Below are positions 24,501-34,640 of a stretch of 64,000 nucleotides of DNA, piece after piece. Made by a program: the position numbers and the translations under genes. The notes under the pieces are model-generated. The model did not search any database, had not been told where the DNA came from, and saw only the letters and a list, made by a program, of their open reading frames with translations. The stretch's first letter is position 1, and the number at the start of each line of letters is the position of its first letter. The DNA is from Ascidia mentula. Taxonomy: Eukaryota; Chordata; Ascidiacea; Phlebobranchia; Ascidiidae. The DNA lies in NCBI GenBank assembly GCA_947561715.1, contig OX387202.1:6771001-6835000 (forward strand), read 5' to 3'.

Positions 24501-25869
24501 CGAATTTTTCTGGCGCAGCAAATTGCATCGTCATGTTCCACCTTCGAGCGACAGGTCGATCTGACGAAGATGTGGATCCTGTGTAGTTGGCGATCTCGGC
24601 ACATCCGAAATCCGATATTTTGCAATGTAGCGTTATAGTGAAAAGCACATTCTCCGGTTTGAGGTCGCCGTGTATCAACCGCTTGTCGGAAAATATGTTG
24701 TGAATGACGGCAATGCCAGTTGCTATTTCAACGGCAAACCGAAGACGCAGGGTCATTCCAATGGTGACGTTTTCGTCAGCAAGTAGATCTCTGAGATTTC
24801 CGCCTTGGTAATATTCCATAACGATGGCCATGTTGAAAGGCCATTTTGCCCAGCCGTATACTCGCGCAATACAGTCATGGCTTGCTTGCTGAAGTAGGCT
24901 GAATTCCCTTTGTATCCTGTTATGTGCAAAATCTTATGAATGAAATGCGTATTAATGAGTATAAAGTAGCATATAAGTTCATTTGAACAACGTGAAACCC
25001 CGCACTATCTACAAACGGATTTCTTTCAATGCATTTCACCCGACAGACACCAAGAATTTATGGAGGAATGTAGAGGTTCACCACTGGGTGTACCCATTGC
25101 GAAAGTCAAGAATTGTTTTTTTAATTGTGCGCAGTGTTGCCTGTCAATATGCGCAATCCCACGTATCATTTCGTCAGTGGGCGTTTCGGCTTTTCACGAG
25201 GCATCGACTATCAGCGAGTTCCGCTGCAGCCTACTGTACATATGGGCTGTTGGCAGTCACATTGCAAAAAATTGGCCCGATAGTATTTAATCCATTTCGT
25301 TTATTCGGATTAACGATTAGTCTGACTGTATCAAGTACAAGTTTTTAAAACTTACCGTCTCAATATGTTTGCCTTTTGTCTGCCGCCACCAGTTATACTG
25401 AAGCACTTCATTGCAACAAGACTTAACACTTTATGTCGTCCAAGCAGTACAACGCCAAAACTTCCATTTCCAACCTCGCAAGAATCAACATCGAGCAAAA
25501 TATCTACAGGGTCGAATTCCCGAAGCTGCAATTCAAAAAAATCTTTTGTAATGAAGTTTACTACAGAAATAACAACATATGAGAACAGGTTGGTTTAAAC
25601 TTTGAACTATGGTTCACTTGTACTAATTATATTTTGAAAGATTGCATGTAGCATCGAAAAAGTAGATTTCAACAAACGTTTACTGCTGTGAAAAATGCAT
25701 TGAATTAATTGAGCTGCACCAATAACATGAAAGAATTCCTCTGTTCATTAGGTTGTATATGCCATAGCCAATATATGCAATCAGTGTTTTTTTGATATTA
25801 CTATATTATCACTTAAAACTACAAGAAAAAGAATGAAGTCAATAAACTTACGCTCTCCAATTCATCCAT
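21511..25869 (-). CDS. Kinase-TPR fusion gene B, intact (720 aa predicted)
   Basis: Eleven exons join in frame: 25869-25852, 25525-25356, 24916-24057, 23988-23929, 23872-23819, 23683-23642, 23353 or 23352-23305, 23071-23024, 22828-22784, 22393-22340, 22274-21511 (2163 nt using 23352). The start MDELES is shared by all copies. Residues about 17-300 form a kinase: glycine loop GNGSFG (25-30), VAMK with Lys46, HGDLKPEN (145-152; Gly in place of the usual Arg), DFG (165-167) and APE (197-199). It most resembles RIP/TKL kinases. Residues about 350-467 are a linker made of short phase-1 exons. Residues 468-720 are TPR-like. The expected role is intracellular signalling by phosphorylation with TPR docking; substrate unknown. 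Intron 2 carries an extra segment shared only with E. Confidence 0.85.
22486..22659. mobile_element. 154-bp insertion with 10-bp target duplication and hairpin
   Basis: In intron 9 of gene B, the perfect repeat GAAATATAGG at 22486-22495 and 22650-22659 brackets 154 bases. Gene E has one copy of the repeat and no insert, so this is a defined insertion. Its 3' part is a hairpin: arms 22594-22615 and 22626-22647 pair at 21 of 22 positions around a 10-base loop. The family is unknown. Confidence 0.75.
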
Positions 25870-26027
25870 GATACAAGAATACTAAATAACCGAAGCTTAG
25901 CTAAAAGATAAACTTCTTCAGCAAAACAGCAGATAGTTCAGACGTCCGTTGCAACTAACGAATGACTCTGTTGATTCAGGACAAAGCAAACATTAGGCAG
26001 TTATTAAAAACCACTCAAGCATAAAAT

Positions 26028-26462
26028 CTACTGCTGTCGACCACACAGTAAAATTGTTCGATGAGATAATTCACTTAGAGCCACTTTTTTCTCGTTTTCG
26101 GTCTTTTGTTCTTTCAGCCTCGTTCTCGACGCGCAGATATTTTCTCTCACGAACACTTGAATGTTGAAGTCACCCAGCAGGTGCTGTAACGTCTGAAACC
26201 TACCACTTAAACAAACACCGGCGGGTTTCCCCTCATCACATCTCCGCGACGAGCCACGAAGACGTCGGAGGAAGAAACGGGGATAACCGTTAGCGAGAGG
26301 CGCCTGATTAACGTAACCCACCTCTTGTTGTTGCACACCTTCACTTGATATCACCGACTCAGCCCAAATAAACAACGAGCGCACTACCGCCCGCTTGTGG
26401 GCGTTCGGGTGCGCCGAGCGAAACGAGTCATATCTATTGGAATGAGTGGGCTTGCGGTACAA
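26028..26462 (-). pseudogene. Penelope-like element reverse transcriptase fragment
   Basis: The minus strand reads YRKPTHSNRYDSF, HKRAVVRSLF and LANGYPRFFL, phrases typical of the C-terminal part of Penelope-like reverse transcriptases. The remainder (FQTLQHLLGDFNIQVFVREN) fits the region after the thumb. Catalytic motifs are absent, so this is a 5'-truncated relic. It sits just upstream of gene B, with a matching relic upstream of gene E at 62030-62403. The equivalent region upstream of C and D lacks it. Confidence 0.65.
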
Positions 26463-27442
26463 CCTTGTAGAGAGGTCCCTTGTTCACTAACACCGTAGAC
26501 TACATTTTAGAATTGAAACAGAAGAAAGCCGTCTTGGACCGAAAACAAAATAGCCTCCCATACCTATCAAATGCATTACATCTAGGGTTTGAAACAAGTG
26601 CTTTGGCTTCGGGCCTTCACCCCACGAGTATAAGGAAGTCAAATACACGCAGCGCGCAGTTGCATGGTTGTCAAATGCCGGGCAATTTATAACAGACCTA
26701 AAAGTTTACAGCTTATATATACGCATGTCTTGCCCACTCGAGGAAATGTTAATCAATCAATGTTTAAGATTATGTCGGCGCTTTGCATGCCAGTAACAAT
26801 GTGGTATTAGCCTAATATTGAAGACTAAAACGTACATACATTTACTTTTCCAAAAAAACCCTTGCTATAGGAAAAGAGAACAAGTCACAGTAAAACCGGA
26901 ATGTTTCAACACAAAGTAAAGCAAGAATTATGGGGCGGTCTCAAATCGTCCATCCCTTTATTTGTAAAGTACAAATTAATTCTGTCAACTTGTAAAATTT
27001 ACAGAGCAATTTCTTACAATTTTACGTCAATGCAATTATGTCAAAATCTATAACGGTTCAGACCATTTTGCTTGATTGGCGGCAATGTCAATTTATATAT
27101 GTGATACAAGTAGTGTGTACACTATACAGTAAATCATAAATATCTGCATATTGACCCTGAAAACTGTGCAGGCAACATATGTGCAATTACCCAATAATAC
27201 CGCAAAAATACAGAACTTTATGTGGTGCAAGCGCTGAACCAATAAATACATTTTTACATGTGAAGAAAATGTTTAAAACCGTGCCAAAAATTTATTTGAT
27301 GGCCTTTATAAGAAAACATCAAAAATTCATGATAACACATATCTAATCCACAAAGACACAGTGAAATGACCGAAAAATAAACTATATTAGGGATAAAATT
27401 GCTGCTGTTGTCTGAAGGTTACTGGTAACAAAATGGTTTATT
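26463..27442. other. Spacer between gene B and receptor L1
   Basis: No gene is seen. The stretch 26480-26690 is conserved next to L2 (43630-43850) and L3 (62421-62633), so it is part of the duplicated unit, not a separate gene; its open frame carries different indels. The remainder includes the 3' flank of L1. Confidence 0.5.
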
Positions 27443-29216
27443 TTATTCGTATGGTGACTCATCTTTTTGCTGTCGCGTAGATCGGCACAGTTTCATAATC
27501 ACGTTTTTCCACTGGTTCGTATACAAGAACGGGTTAAGGGCACTGTTAACTGGAAGCAAAAACCCAATGATGCAATACGTCACGTATTTGCTAATAGACG
27601 ATTCATCTATGGACTTTGTGATCGCGATAAGTGAAATTGGAACCCAGCAAGCGAAGTCCGTCAACACAACGAGAAATATACGACGATGCATTGCTTTATT
27701 TTCTTGTTCTCGGGTGTTGTCTTTAGGCGAACTACAACAAAAGCAGCTGCAAATGCCCCAACATTTCATAGTAGAACTTGCGTCGAAGCCAGATGTTCGT
27801 CGTAGGATTATGGAGTAAGCGAGGGCCATGTAGAAGAAGGCAAAGAAGTTAAAACATACAATTTGCAGCAGGAACCCTAACGCCGGGTTTTGATCTGTGT
27901 TGAAATAATTAGGAAAGCAAAAACTTGTTCCACTGTAGTAAGGATAAGTCTTCAATGTTGTCTTGTTAAAAAGTTGCATATCGTCTAAAAGCGAAAACAG
28001 TTCCTCCCAAGAACGCGACATCGGTAATACGTACGAGCAGTTGACTTTCTTCAACATTGGTTTGACTATTTTTACCAGCTCGGTGTACGTTGCTGTAAAC
28101 GGGAGATCGAAGCATTCATCTTCAACATACATGCTATTGTGAAACGTGTCTTCGTTTCCAAGTAAGGGGATGCACCCTACAAACGTCCACACAATCCAAG
28201 ATAGAACGAGTTGAAAGATAACAGGCTTGATTTGAACTATTTTGTACGGCCAAAGTACGCTGTACAATCTACATGAAGTAATAAGTATTAAAGTTGTAAC
28301 TGAAACTTGACTGGAGACAAACGCAGTTATTCCAATTAAAGAACAAGTGTTACCAGCTTTCCATAGTTGATAATCCCGCGACAAAAGCGGTTTTCCAATT
28401 TTAGAATACAAAACCATATGAGACAAGGTAATCAACCCCGTGAAAAAATCAGCAGTGCTTAAATTTAACAATAGGATATTGTGGAGTGTCTTCACTCTTT
28501 CCATGACTCCAAACTTCTTGTATAGGAGAGAAATACTATTGCACATTATAAGAACGTTGCCAAACAGAGCAAATACACCCAATGCCCATGTTATAATGTA
28601 ACCAATGGTATACATCGCATCAAATCTAATACGATCTTCTCTAGGATCCAGGGCAAATCCACAGTTTAATAATTCGTTTGTTGAGATGCATTTGTTTGTC
28701 TTCACATAATGTCCCAATATACCTTGAAACCTTAACGACTTGCATTCTCCAAATGAAGCGTTTCGACAGATTTTGAACTCCTGGGGAAACTTGTCGTCGG
28801 TGGTGTTGCATAAGCTGGTACATTGACCAAAATTTGCACCTTTATGAAATATAATATAAATAATTTAGGCGTATTGAACTAGTCGAATACTTTGAGACTA
28901 CTTTCAAGAAACAAAATTATGCATTTTTTACATAGACTCATGCAGATTTAAGCTTCACAATTTAACTTGTAATGTTGCTAAAACACTCATTGGACAGAGT
29001 CATAGAGCTTTGTAATTATTTTGTTTACATATGAAGGTACATTGGTTGCATGATCTCAAAACACTAAACTTTGTGTCAACATTTATGCGAACCCACATTT
29101 TCGTTGTAACATACTTACGTTATAGCCTAATTTAATCAGTGACTCGATTACGTTTAAAAACTTTTTTGTAACAGTCAATGTAAAGACATCCTACCATCAG
29201 GGTATAGATCTGTCAT
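27443..29216 (-). CDS. Rhodopsin-family receptor L1 (LGR/relaxin-receptor-like helices)
   Basis: Two exons, 29216-29195 (MTDLYPDG) and 28839-27443, join in phase 1 to give 472 residues. Residues about 9-80 are an extracellular cysteine-rich segment with no leucine-rich repeats. TM1 (about 85-110) has GN. TM2 (128-150) has LSTAD. TM3 starts near Cys173 and ends SCRLY in place of DRY. TM4 is about 214-234. Extracellular loop 2 is unusually long, about 90 residues with three cysteines. TM5 is about 326-353. TM6 (394-415) has LTDFACWVP and TM7 (428-448) has NSALNPFLY; these two are close to LGR/relaxin receptors. It would sit in the plasma membrane and couple to G proteins; ligand unknown. The first exon is the least certain part. 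Confidence 0.8.
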
Positions 29217-30815
29217 TTTGCGTCCTGTAAAGTCGACAATAAATGCTTCGTGGGGTCCTTTACACTTTCACGACCACCTATGACACTAATATTCTTTGGC
29301 AAACTGTATAAAAGTTTGCCCACCCGCTCTGAACAAGGAAGTAAAATCACAACCATTGAAGTGTCAAATTTTGAAGGATGAAGGTTTTGTGACTCACAGG
29401 TTCTATAATGGGTGATTGTGGCTAATCGTGTCTCCTTCATCAAGACCAGCTTTCCTTCAGTACGATACAATAGTCGTCTGTTTACCACAAAATATGATTA
29501 CAACCAGTGATTAAAATTCAGAGAAACCCTAAATCATGCGGGGAAATATACCGAAGCTACATTTTCTTATGCTTTGTATTTTGGTTGCAAACAATCAATT
29601 CACTTGCACACATTTTGTTTTACAAAAATGCCTCAAAGAACCTCGCAATTTTATTTCTTGATACATGTTTGTGCGCTGGACCGTGACCCCGATAGAGCCT
29701 CCTTGCAGGCTCAACGTCATTGTACAAAAGTGTATGTTTAATTGTGACAGAAGGACAGATTTGCTTTGCCATTACAATATGCTTTGCAGCAACAGCAATA
29801 CAATATTAATTCACCATCCATCACTTGCAGTTGTCTAAATGTCAGACAATAACATTCCAGATACTATAACACATGTAATTTACTGTCCCAATCTTTTGGC
29901 CGCAATTATTGCTTTAAATTAACTAAAAGCACAAATTAAAAAGTTGACGTAGAAAGCATTGGTTTTGTTGATCCTCGTTGGTGTAAAGCTTTTTTTCAAC
30001 TTTTGCATGAACAATACCACGCTGAACCTACGCAGACGTTCTTGCTGCAGGAAATCCTGTTTAATAATCACATTGGTGATTTCTCTGAAACTTTTGCACA
30101 CTTTCTTCCCGTATGACTATGAATAAGCTGATCGTTTCCATGGAAGTTTCATTCAACCAAGCACTTTTCAAATTCTTTCATCAAGGTTTTTGTTGTAGAA
30201 GACGTTTTGCGAGTCTAAAACCACAAATATATTTTCAGTAGCAAAATCCTGATTTCTTTCATTGTGATTTACATGCCGTCGGCATAAGTTGTGTTATAAC
30301 AGCACTTTTTTCTATAGTTAAAAATACCAATAAAACATTTGCAGCAATTGGTTGTATTAACATTGCTAGCCTACTTGTATTGGTTGCCATGATAAAGTTA
30401 CGCAAAAATGTTCACAATAAATGCAAAGCGTGACAAAAAGTGACGACGCCATCAAGCACCCGCAGTAAACAATAAGAAATACACTCAGACTTCTCGGATC
30501 ATAAACTGCATTTTAACTGAACTACATAGGGTTCTTTGTGGGCGACTTATGAAAATCAAAGTTTGAACTATTTTCTAATTGGCTATATGAAAAACACCGA
30601 AAGTTCAACAAACCCATACAAATCCAGACCGTTTTTAATTCGTAGGCTGCTTGAAGCATCGCCTCGACTGACAGTGTCAATCACCCGTACCTACAATGGC
30701 AAACCAACATGAAGTTCGAGTGTACGCCTGTAAGCTAAACCAGATGGGTAACGAATTCATTTTGCCTGAGAAGTGTGAAAGGCAGAAGCACCAAACACTG
30801 CAGAAGACTCAACAG
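29217..30815. other. Upstream region of L1
   Basis: Highly similar to 46440-48044 upstream of L2. A minus-strand frame at 29488-29213 is open in both copies, but L1 ends it in TGA where L2 has TGG. It overlaps the proposed first exon of L1 in another frame and is not convincingly coding. A second frame, 30101-29919, is also shared without known homology. The promoter of L1 should lie here, but no clear TATA box was identified. Confidence 0.4.
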
Positions 30816-31055
30816 TTACAACACATTATTGTAAACTGCCGGAAAGAAAACACATTGTTCTTTGTCGTTGACGCATCTACTATTTTTGTGAATGTGCAGC
30901 GACTCAAGAAAGAGTCGCTTGGTGTGGTCCAACTCCTTTTCCAGAACGTGGGCTTTATCGAAGTCAACTTCGTGTCGCAATGTTTCCGCATGCTTGGCAA
31001 ACGCAGTCTTGCTGGCATCTTTCGATGCGACATCACGGCGATGCTCTTTCGCATA
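30816..31055 (-). pseudogene. Penelope-like GIY-YIG C-terminal fragment
   Basis: The minus strand reads YAKEHRRDVASKDASK, FAKHAETLRHEVDFDKA and KRLFLESLHIHKN, ending in a stop at 30816-30818. This matches the C-terminal part of the GIY-YIG endonuclease domain common at the end of Penelope-like proteins. The GIY and YIG motifs themselves are missing. The Pao LTR at 31057 interrupts it within one base of its upstream end. The same fragment is at 48045-48284. Confidence 0.55.
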
Positions 31056-31056
31056 C

Positions 31057-31511
31057 TGTGAGATTTCTGTGCGCGTAACTTTCCATGTGAGAAAATTTCA
31101 CAACAATAGAAACGTCATAATGCCCCTACCAACTGTATGATGCAAGGCTAGTGCCAGCAGTCTTAATGTTTGCCACGTGTTGAACTTGTCCGCGTGCATT
31201 AAACTGTTTTGGTGGTTAAATATCTGTTGTGAATTGCAGTGAATTGACTTAAGTTGATAACTTAAATAGTGACTGAATAACGAATATTAACCTGGTGCAA
31301 CCGATTGCTATTCGAAGTCGGTCCTTGTGCATCTTGTATTGGTGAGTTAAATGTTGTCTGTCATGTTGCATGTGTGACTGTTCGCTAATATGTGTTTGTT
31401 TGTTTAGTGAACGTGTCACAGTTTGTTAACTGTGCCGCAGAATAAAAGAATACTGTTCTTTCCTGACGGTGCGGTCAAACCCCTGTGACAAGGCTAGCTG
31501 GCCGTGTTACA
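31057..31511 (+). repeat. 5' LTR of gag-only Pao element
   Basis: 455 bp, starting TGTGAGATTT and ending GTGTTACA. It differs from the 3' LTR at several diagnostic sites, for example A at 31444 against T at 34144, and C at 31482 against T at 34182. Confidence 0.9.
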
Positions 31512-31648
31512 TCGTTAACAAACTAGGAATCGTCAACAAGCGAAGGATCGACGATTGATTTGGTCACCACGGACATTTCCGTGAAATTGCATCACAAGTA
31601 AACCGTATGACATAAGATCAAGAAAACGAAATAGAAGAGCCTTTAAAG

Positions 31649-31886
31649 CAGGGGTTCTTAACCTGGGGTCCATGAACCCCCAAGGGGTCCGAGAAAATGC
31701 ATTAAGGGGTCCATGAAACGAAATAAAATTATTCCGAAAATCCACGTATTTTCCTCTGTCCATAAGGTTTCGCTGTCCACGAATTTGAATTTTTCGACAT
31801 TTGCAATGTGTTTCTTGCAAAGGGGTCCATAGCTTTTCAAAGAATGTTTTAGGGGTTCGTGATCCAAAAAAGGTTAAGAAACACTG
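31649..31886. mobile_element. hAT-type MITE inside Pao gag
   Basis: A 238-bp element with ends CAGGGGTTCTTAACC and GGTTAAGAAACACTG. It is flanked by a perfect 8-bp duplication CTTTAAAG at 31641-31648 and 31887-31894. The related BEL element has a single CTTTAAAG at the same gag position (near 18705), which is the empty site. The interior is rich in GGGGTCCATG-type repeats. It splits the gag frame. Confidence 0.88.
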
Positions 31887-31894
31887 CTTTAAAG

Positions 31895-33765
31895 GCTCTA
31901 CAAGATAGCTACGCTTGCGCAGAGAGTCTTATGAAAAAGCCGCAAGATCTTTCAGCGCTACGTAAGTTCCTGCCCCAAGTAAATGCAAACTTTGATAAGC
32001 TAATTGAACTTCACTCAAATATGTCGGATAGTGATAAACTACCTGACATAATCTCGCGTTGCCGAGACAAACAAGAATTCAATGAAAGGGTCGCTCGAAG
32101 CTGCATGACCCGCAGCCTAGATCAGTTCCCCTACCATTGTCACCAGTCGACGCGTTGTCTGTTCACTCGAGTTGAAATTCAACCTCGAGTTCTATACGAA
32201 GTGAAATTCGACGCAGTAAGGTGAAACTAAAGCTTGCGAAATTCGCAAGTGCTCAAGAAGCCGAAAATGTACGAAGGGCCTCAGAAGAAGCAGATAGATT
32301 ACGTCGTACGACCGAGCTGGAAGCAGATCGTGCACGTCGTACGGCCGAGCTTGAGGCAGAACGAATTCGACGTGAGGCAGAGAATGAAGCCCGGCGCATC
32401 AGCGAAGAAGCGGAGAAGCACGCTGCGCAAAGGCGCCACGATTTGCAACTCGTTGAAGCTGAAATGGAGGCATGGGAGGAAGAGTCTACTGGTAATTCAA
32501 GCCTGGCGTCTGTTACAAAAGGTAGTTCAATTTCTATCCCTCGCCCACAATTACTGTCAAATGTTTTTCAACATACGAGCTCACAGTTGCCGTCAAATGC
32601 TGTACGGGGCTCGTGTCCATAAATTAGATCAAATGCGCAACACATGGAAGCGCCTGTGAACGCACCACGCATCGAGAAGCAAAGGACTGGTACGTTTGAT
32701 GAAATCCCTCGTGCAGACGCAAAGAGATGTTGCCCTAGTCCCCAAAATATCTCGCCACTACCAAAGATGTATCTGGACGCATACCATGTGAACTTGCCGA
32801 GTCCTGAAGTAACCAAATTTGATGGTGATTCACTAAATTACTGGCTATTCGTACGACAGTTTGATACCTACATTGCTAAGAAGGCCCACAATGATGAGAT
32901 GCGGCTGTTGTATTTGGTACAGCACTGTAAGCCCCATATTCGGGAAAAAATTGAACGCTTTAACGCGAAAGATCCATGGATGTCATGTTGGCTGTTATTA
33001 GGAAACTCCCGTTTAGCATGCGAAAGGACTGGGTTTCGATGTCCGCACAGATTGAGCATGACACTGAAAAACGAGCTACCTTTGCGACTCTTACAGAGTT
33101 TGTAGCACTAAAAAGCAAGGTTGCAAACTCGATTTTTGGTAAGGCGCTGTATTCATCGAAGGAAGACAACAAAGGAAGCCGCCGGCCGAAAGCAATTGCG
33201 CACAGCACTGTGGCGACTTCTGCGCCGAAAATTAAGGACAAAACACACGTGCAAATGAAGTGTTTGTTGTGCAACGGGAGCCATTCTCTTGACGCATGTG
33301 TCCAGTTTAGGAAAATGTCGTGGAATGATCGACGCAGGTTCGTGCGTTCAATGGGTTTGTGTTTTAAGTGTTTAAAGGCTGGCCACCGTGCTAGTGACTG
33401 TGATTCCAGTCAAAGTTGTTTAGTCAACGGATGCGATGGTAAATCGCACCACAAATTGCTGCATTACCCAGCCCCTCCTACTGTATCCGAAGGGGTAAAG
33501 AATGACAATCCTGCTTGTGCTACGATCCGAAGTCGCGAGTACAGTGCAAGTGTCAACGCGTCTAGTGTGCACCTGAATGTTGTACCTGTCGTTGTTCGCC
33601 ATGGGACCACTTCCATTGCCACGTACGCTTTTCTGGATCAGGGTTCAACCACAACGTTTTGTGAACGTAAGTTGGTAGACAAATTAGGTGCGTCTGGACG
33701 ACCCAAACAAATTTTTTTGAACACACTGACGACACCGCAAAAACTGGACACAATCGCAATTTTTT
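31895..33765 (+). pseudogene. Pao gag and protease remnant
   Basis: Frames 32221-32622, 32644-33105 and 32976-33809 together carry gag: the alanine/arginine/glutamate-rich helical part near the start, the CFKCLKAGHRASDC knuckle near 33360-33405, and the protease motif AFLDQGS near 33628-33648. About 240 bases present in the BEL copy are missing near 32971, next to GATCCATGG. The frame ends by running into the 3' LTR. No complete protein can be made. Confidence 0.8.
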
Positions 33766-34211
33766 TCTGTGCGCGTAACTTTCCATGTGAGGAAATTCCA
33801 CAACAATAGAAACGTCATAATGCCCCTACCAACTGTATGATGCAAGGCTAGTGCCAGCAGTCTTAATGTTTGCCACGTGTTGAACTTGTCCGCGTGCATT
33901 AAACTGTTTTGGTGGTTAAATATCTGTTGTGAATTGCAGTGAATTGACTTAAGTTGATAACTTAAATAGTGACTGAATAACGTATATTTACCTGGTGCAA
34001 CCGAATGCTATTCGAAGTCGGTCCTTGTGCATCTTGTATTGGTGAGTTAAATGTTGTCTGTCATGTTGCATGTGTGACTGTTCGCTAATATGTGTTTGTT
34101 TGTTTAGTGAACGTGTCACAGTTTGTTAACTGTGCCGCAGAATTAAAGAATACTGTTCTTTCCTGACGGTGCGGTCAAACCTCTGTGACAAGGCTAGCTG
34201 GCCGTGTTACA
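33766..34211 (+). repeat. 3' LTR of gag-only Pao element, start deleted
   Basis: It matches the 5' LTR from the TTTCTGTGCGCG block to GTGTTACA. The first ten or so LTR bases are replaced by protease sequence ending in a run of T. Short shared ATTT at the junction suggests a small-homology deletion. Confidence 0.85.
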
Positions 34212-34361
34212 CATACAGTACACAGTACGTATATTTTATGCCAGAAGAGCAGTACATTTTTAAATTTACCGAATGTTTAATTGTTTTTGCCAATCTACAG
34301 CCCTGACAAGCAAATTTTATACTAAATCTAACTTTAACCCATTCACCCAGATGTGCCATGG

Positions 34362-34640
34362 CACTGGTTCCCAACCTGAATTTTATCGCGAACCACGTCA
34401 AAGTCCTGCACAGTTGCCACGAACCATATATTGATATCATTAAAAAAATTATGGCACAATTGGGTGAAGTGCCAGCTTTAAACCTTGTTTTGGTCGCATT
34501 GTTTGAGTAACGGGGCCGTATATTAGAAAATATATACGTATAATTTGTTTAATTATATGTTGGATTGTTAGCGCCAAACATATTTGTCAAATGTTCTCGC
34601 GTACTAACCTGAATTCCCTTACCACAGGTTGGGAACCACA
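34362..34640. mobile_element. MITE with CACTGGTTCCCAACC ends
   Basis: The inverted ends CACTGGTTCCCAACCTG and CAGGTTGGGAACCACA enclose about 280 bp. It is related to 19806-20082 in inverse orientation. The unit 2 copy (near 48890-49140) lacks about 25 bases of the left end. Confidence 0.55.

Larger units (their letters stand above)
31057..34211 (+). mobile_element. Gag-only Pao element with CATAC target duplication
   Basis: A 455-bp 5' LTR (31057-31511) is followed by gag and the start of protease, then a 3' LTR (about 33766-34211). CATAC lies at 31052-31056 and 34212-34216. It belongs to the family of the 12362-19309 element, but reverse transcriptase and integrase are gone. The 3' LTR lacks its first several bases, including the TG, because protease sequence runs straight into it. 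That implies deletion after integration. Confidence 0.9.

Noticed and set aside
24983..25348. 121-codon plus-strand frame in intron 2 of gene B
   Set aside because: It lies in an inserted intron segment shared with E, where the frame is broken; no family resemblance.
29213..29488. 91-codon minus-strand frame upstream of L1 (118 codons in L2)
   Set aside because: It overlaps the proposed first exon of L1 in a different frame, has no known homology and differs by a stop between near-identical copies.
30696..31061. 121-codon plus-strand frame overlapping the Pao LTR border (repeated at 47925-48290)
   Set aside because: The minus strand of the same bases reads as a GIY-YIG tail of a Penelope-like element; the plus frame is its shadow.
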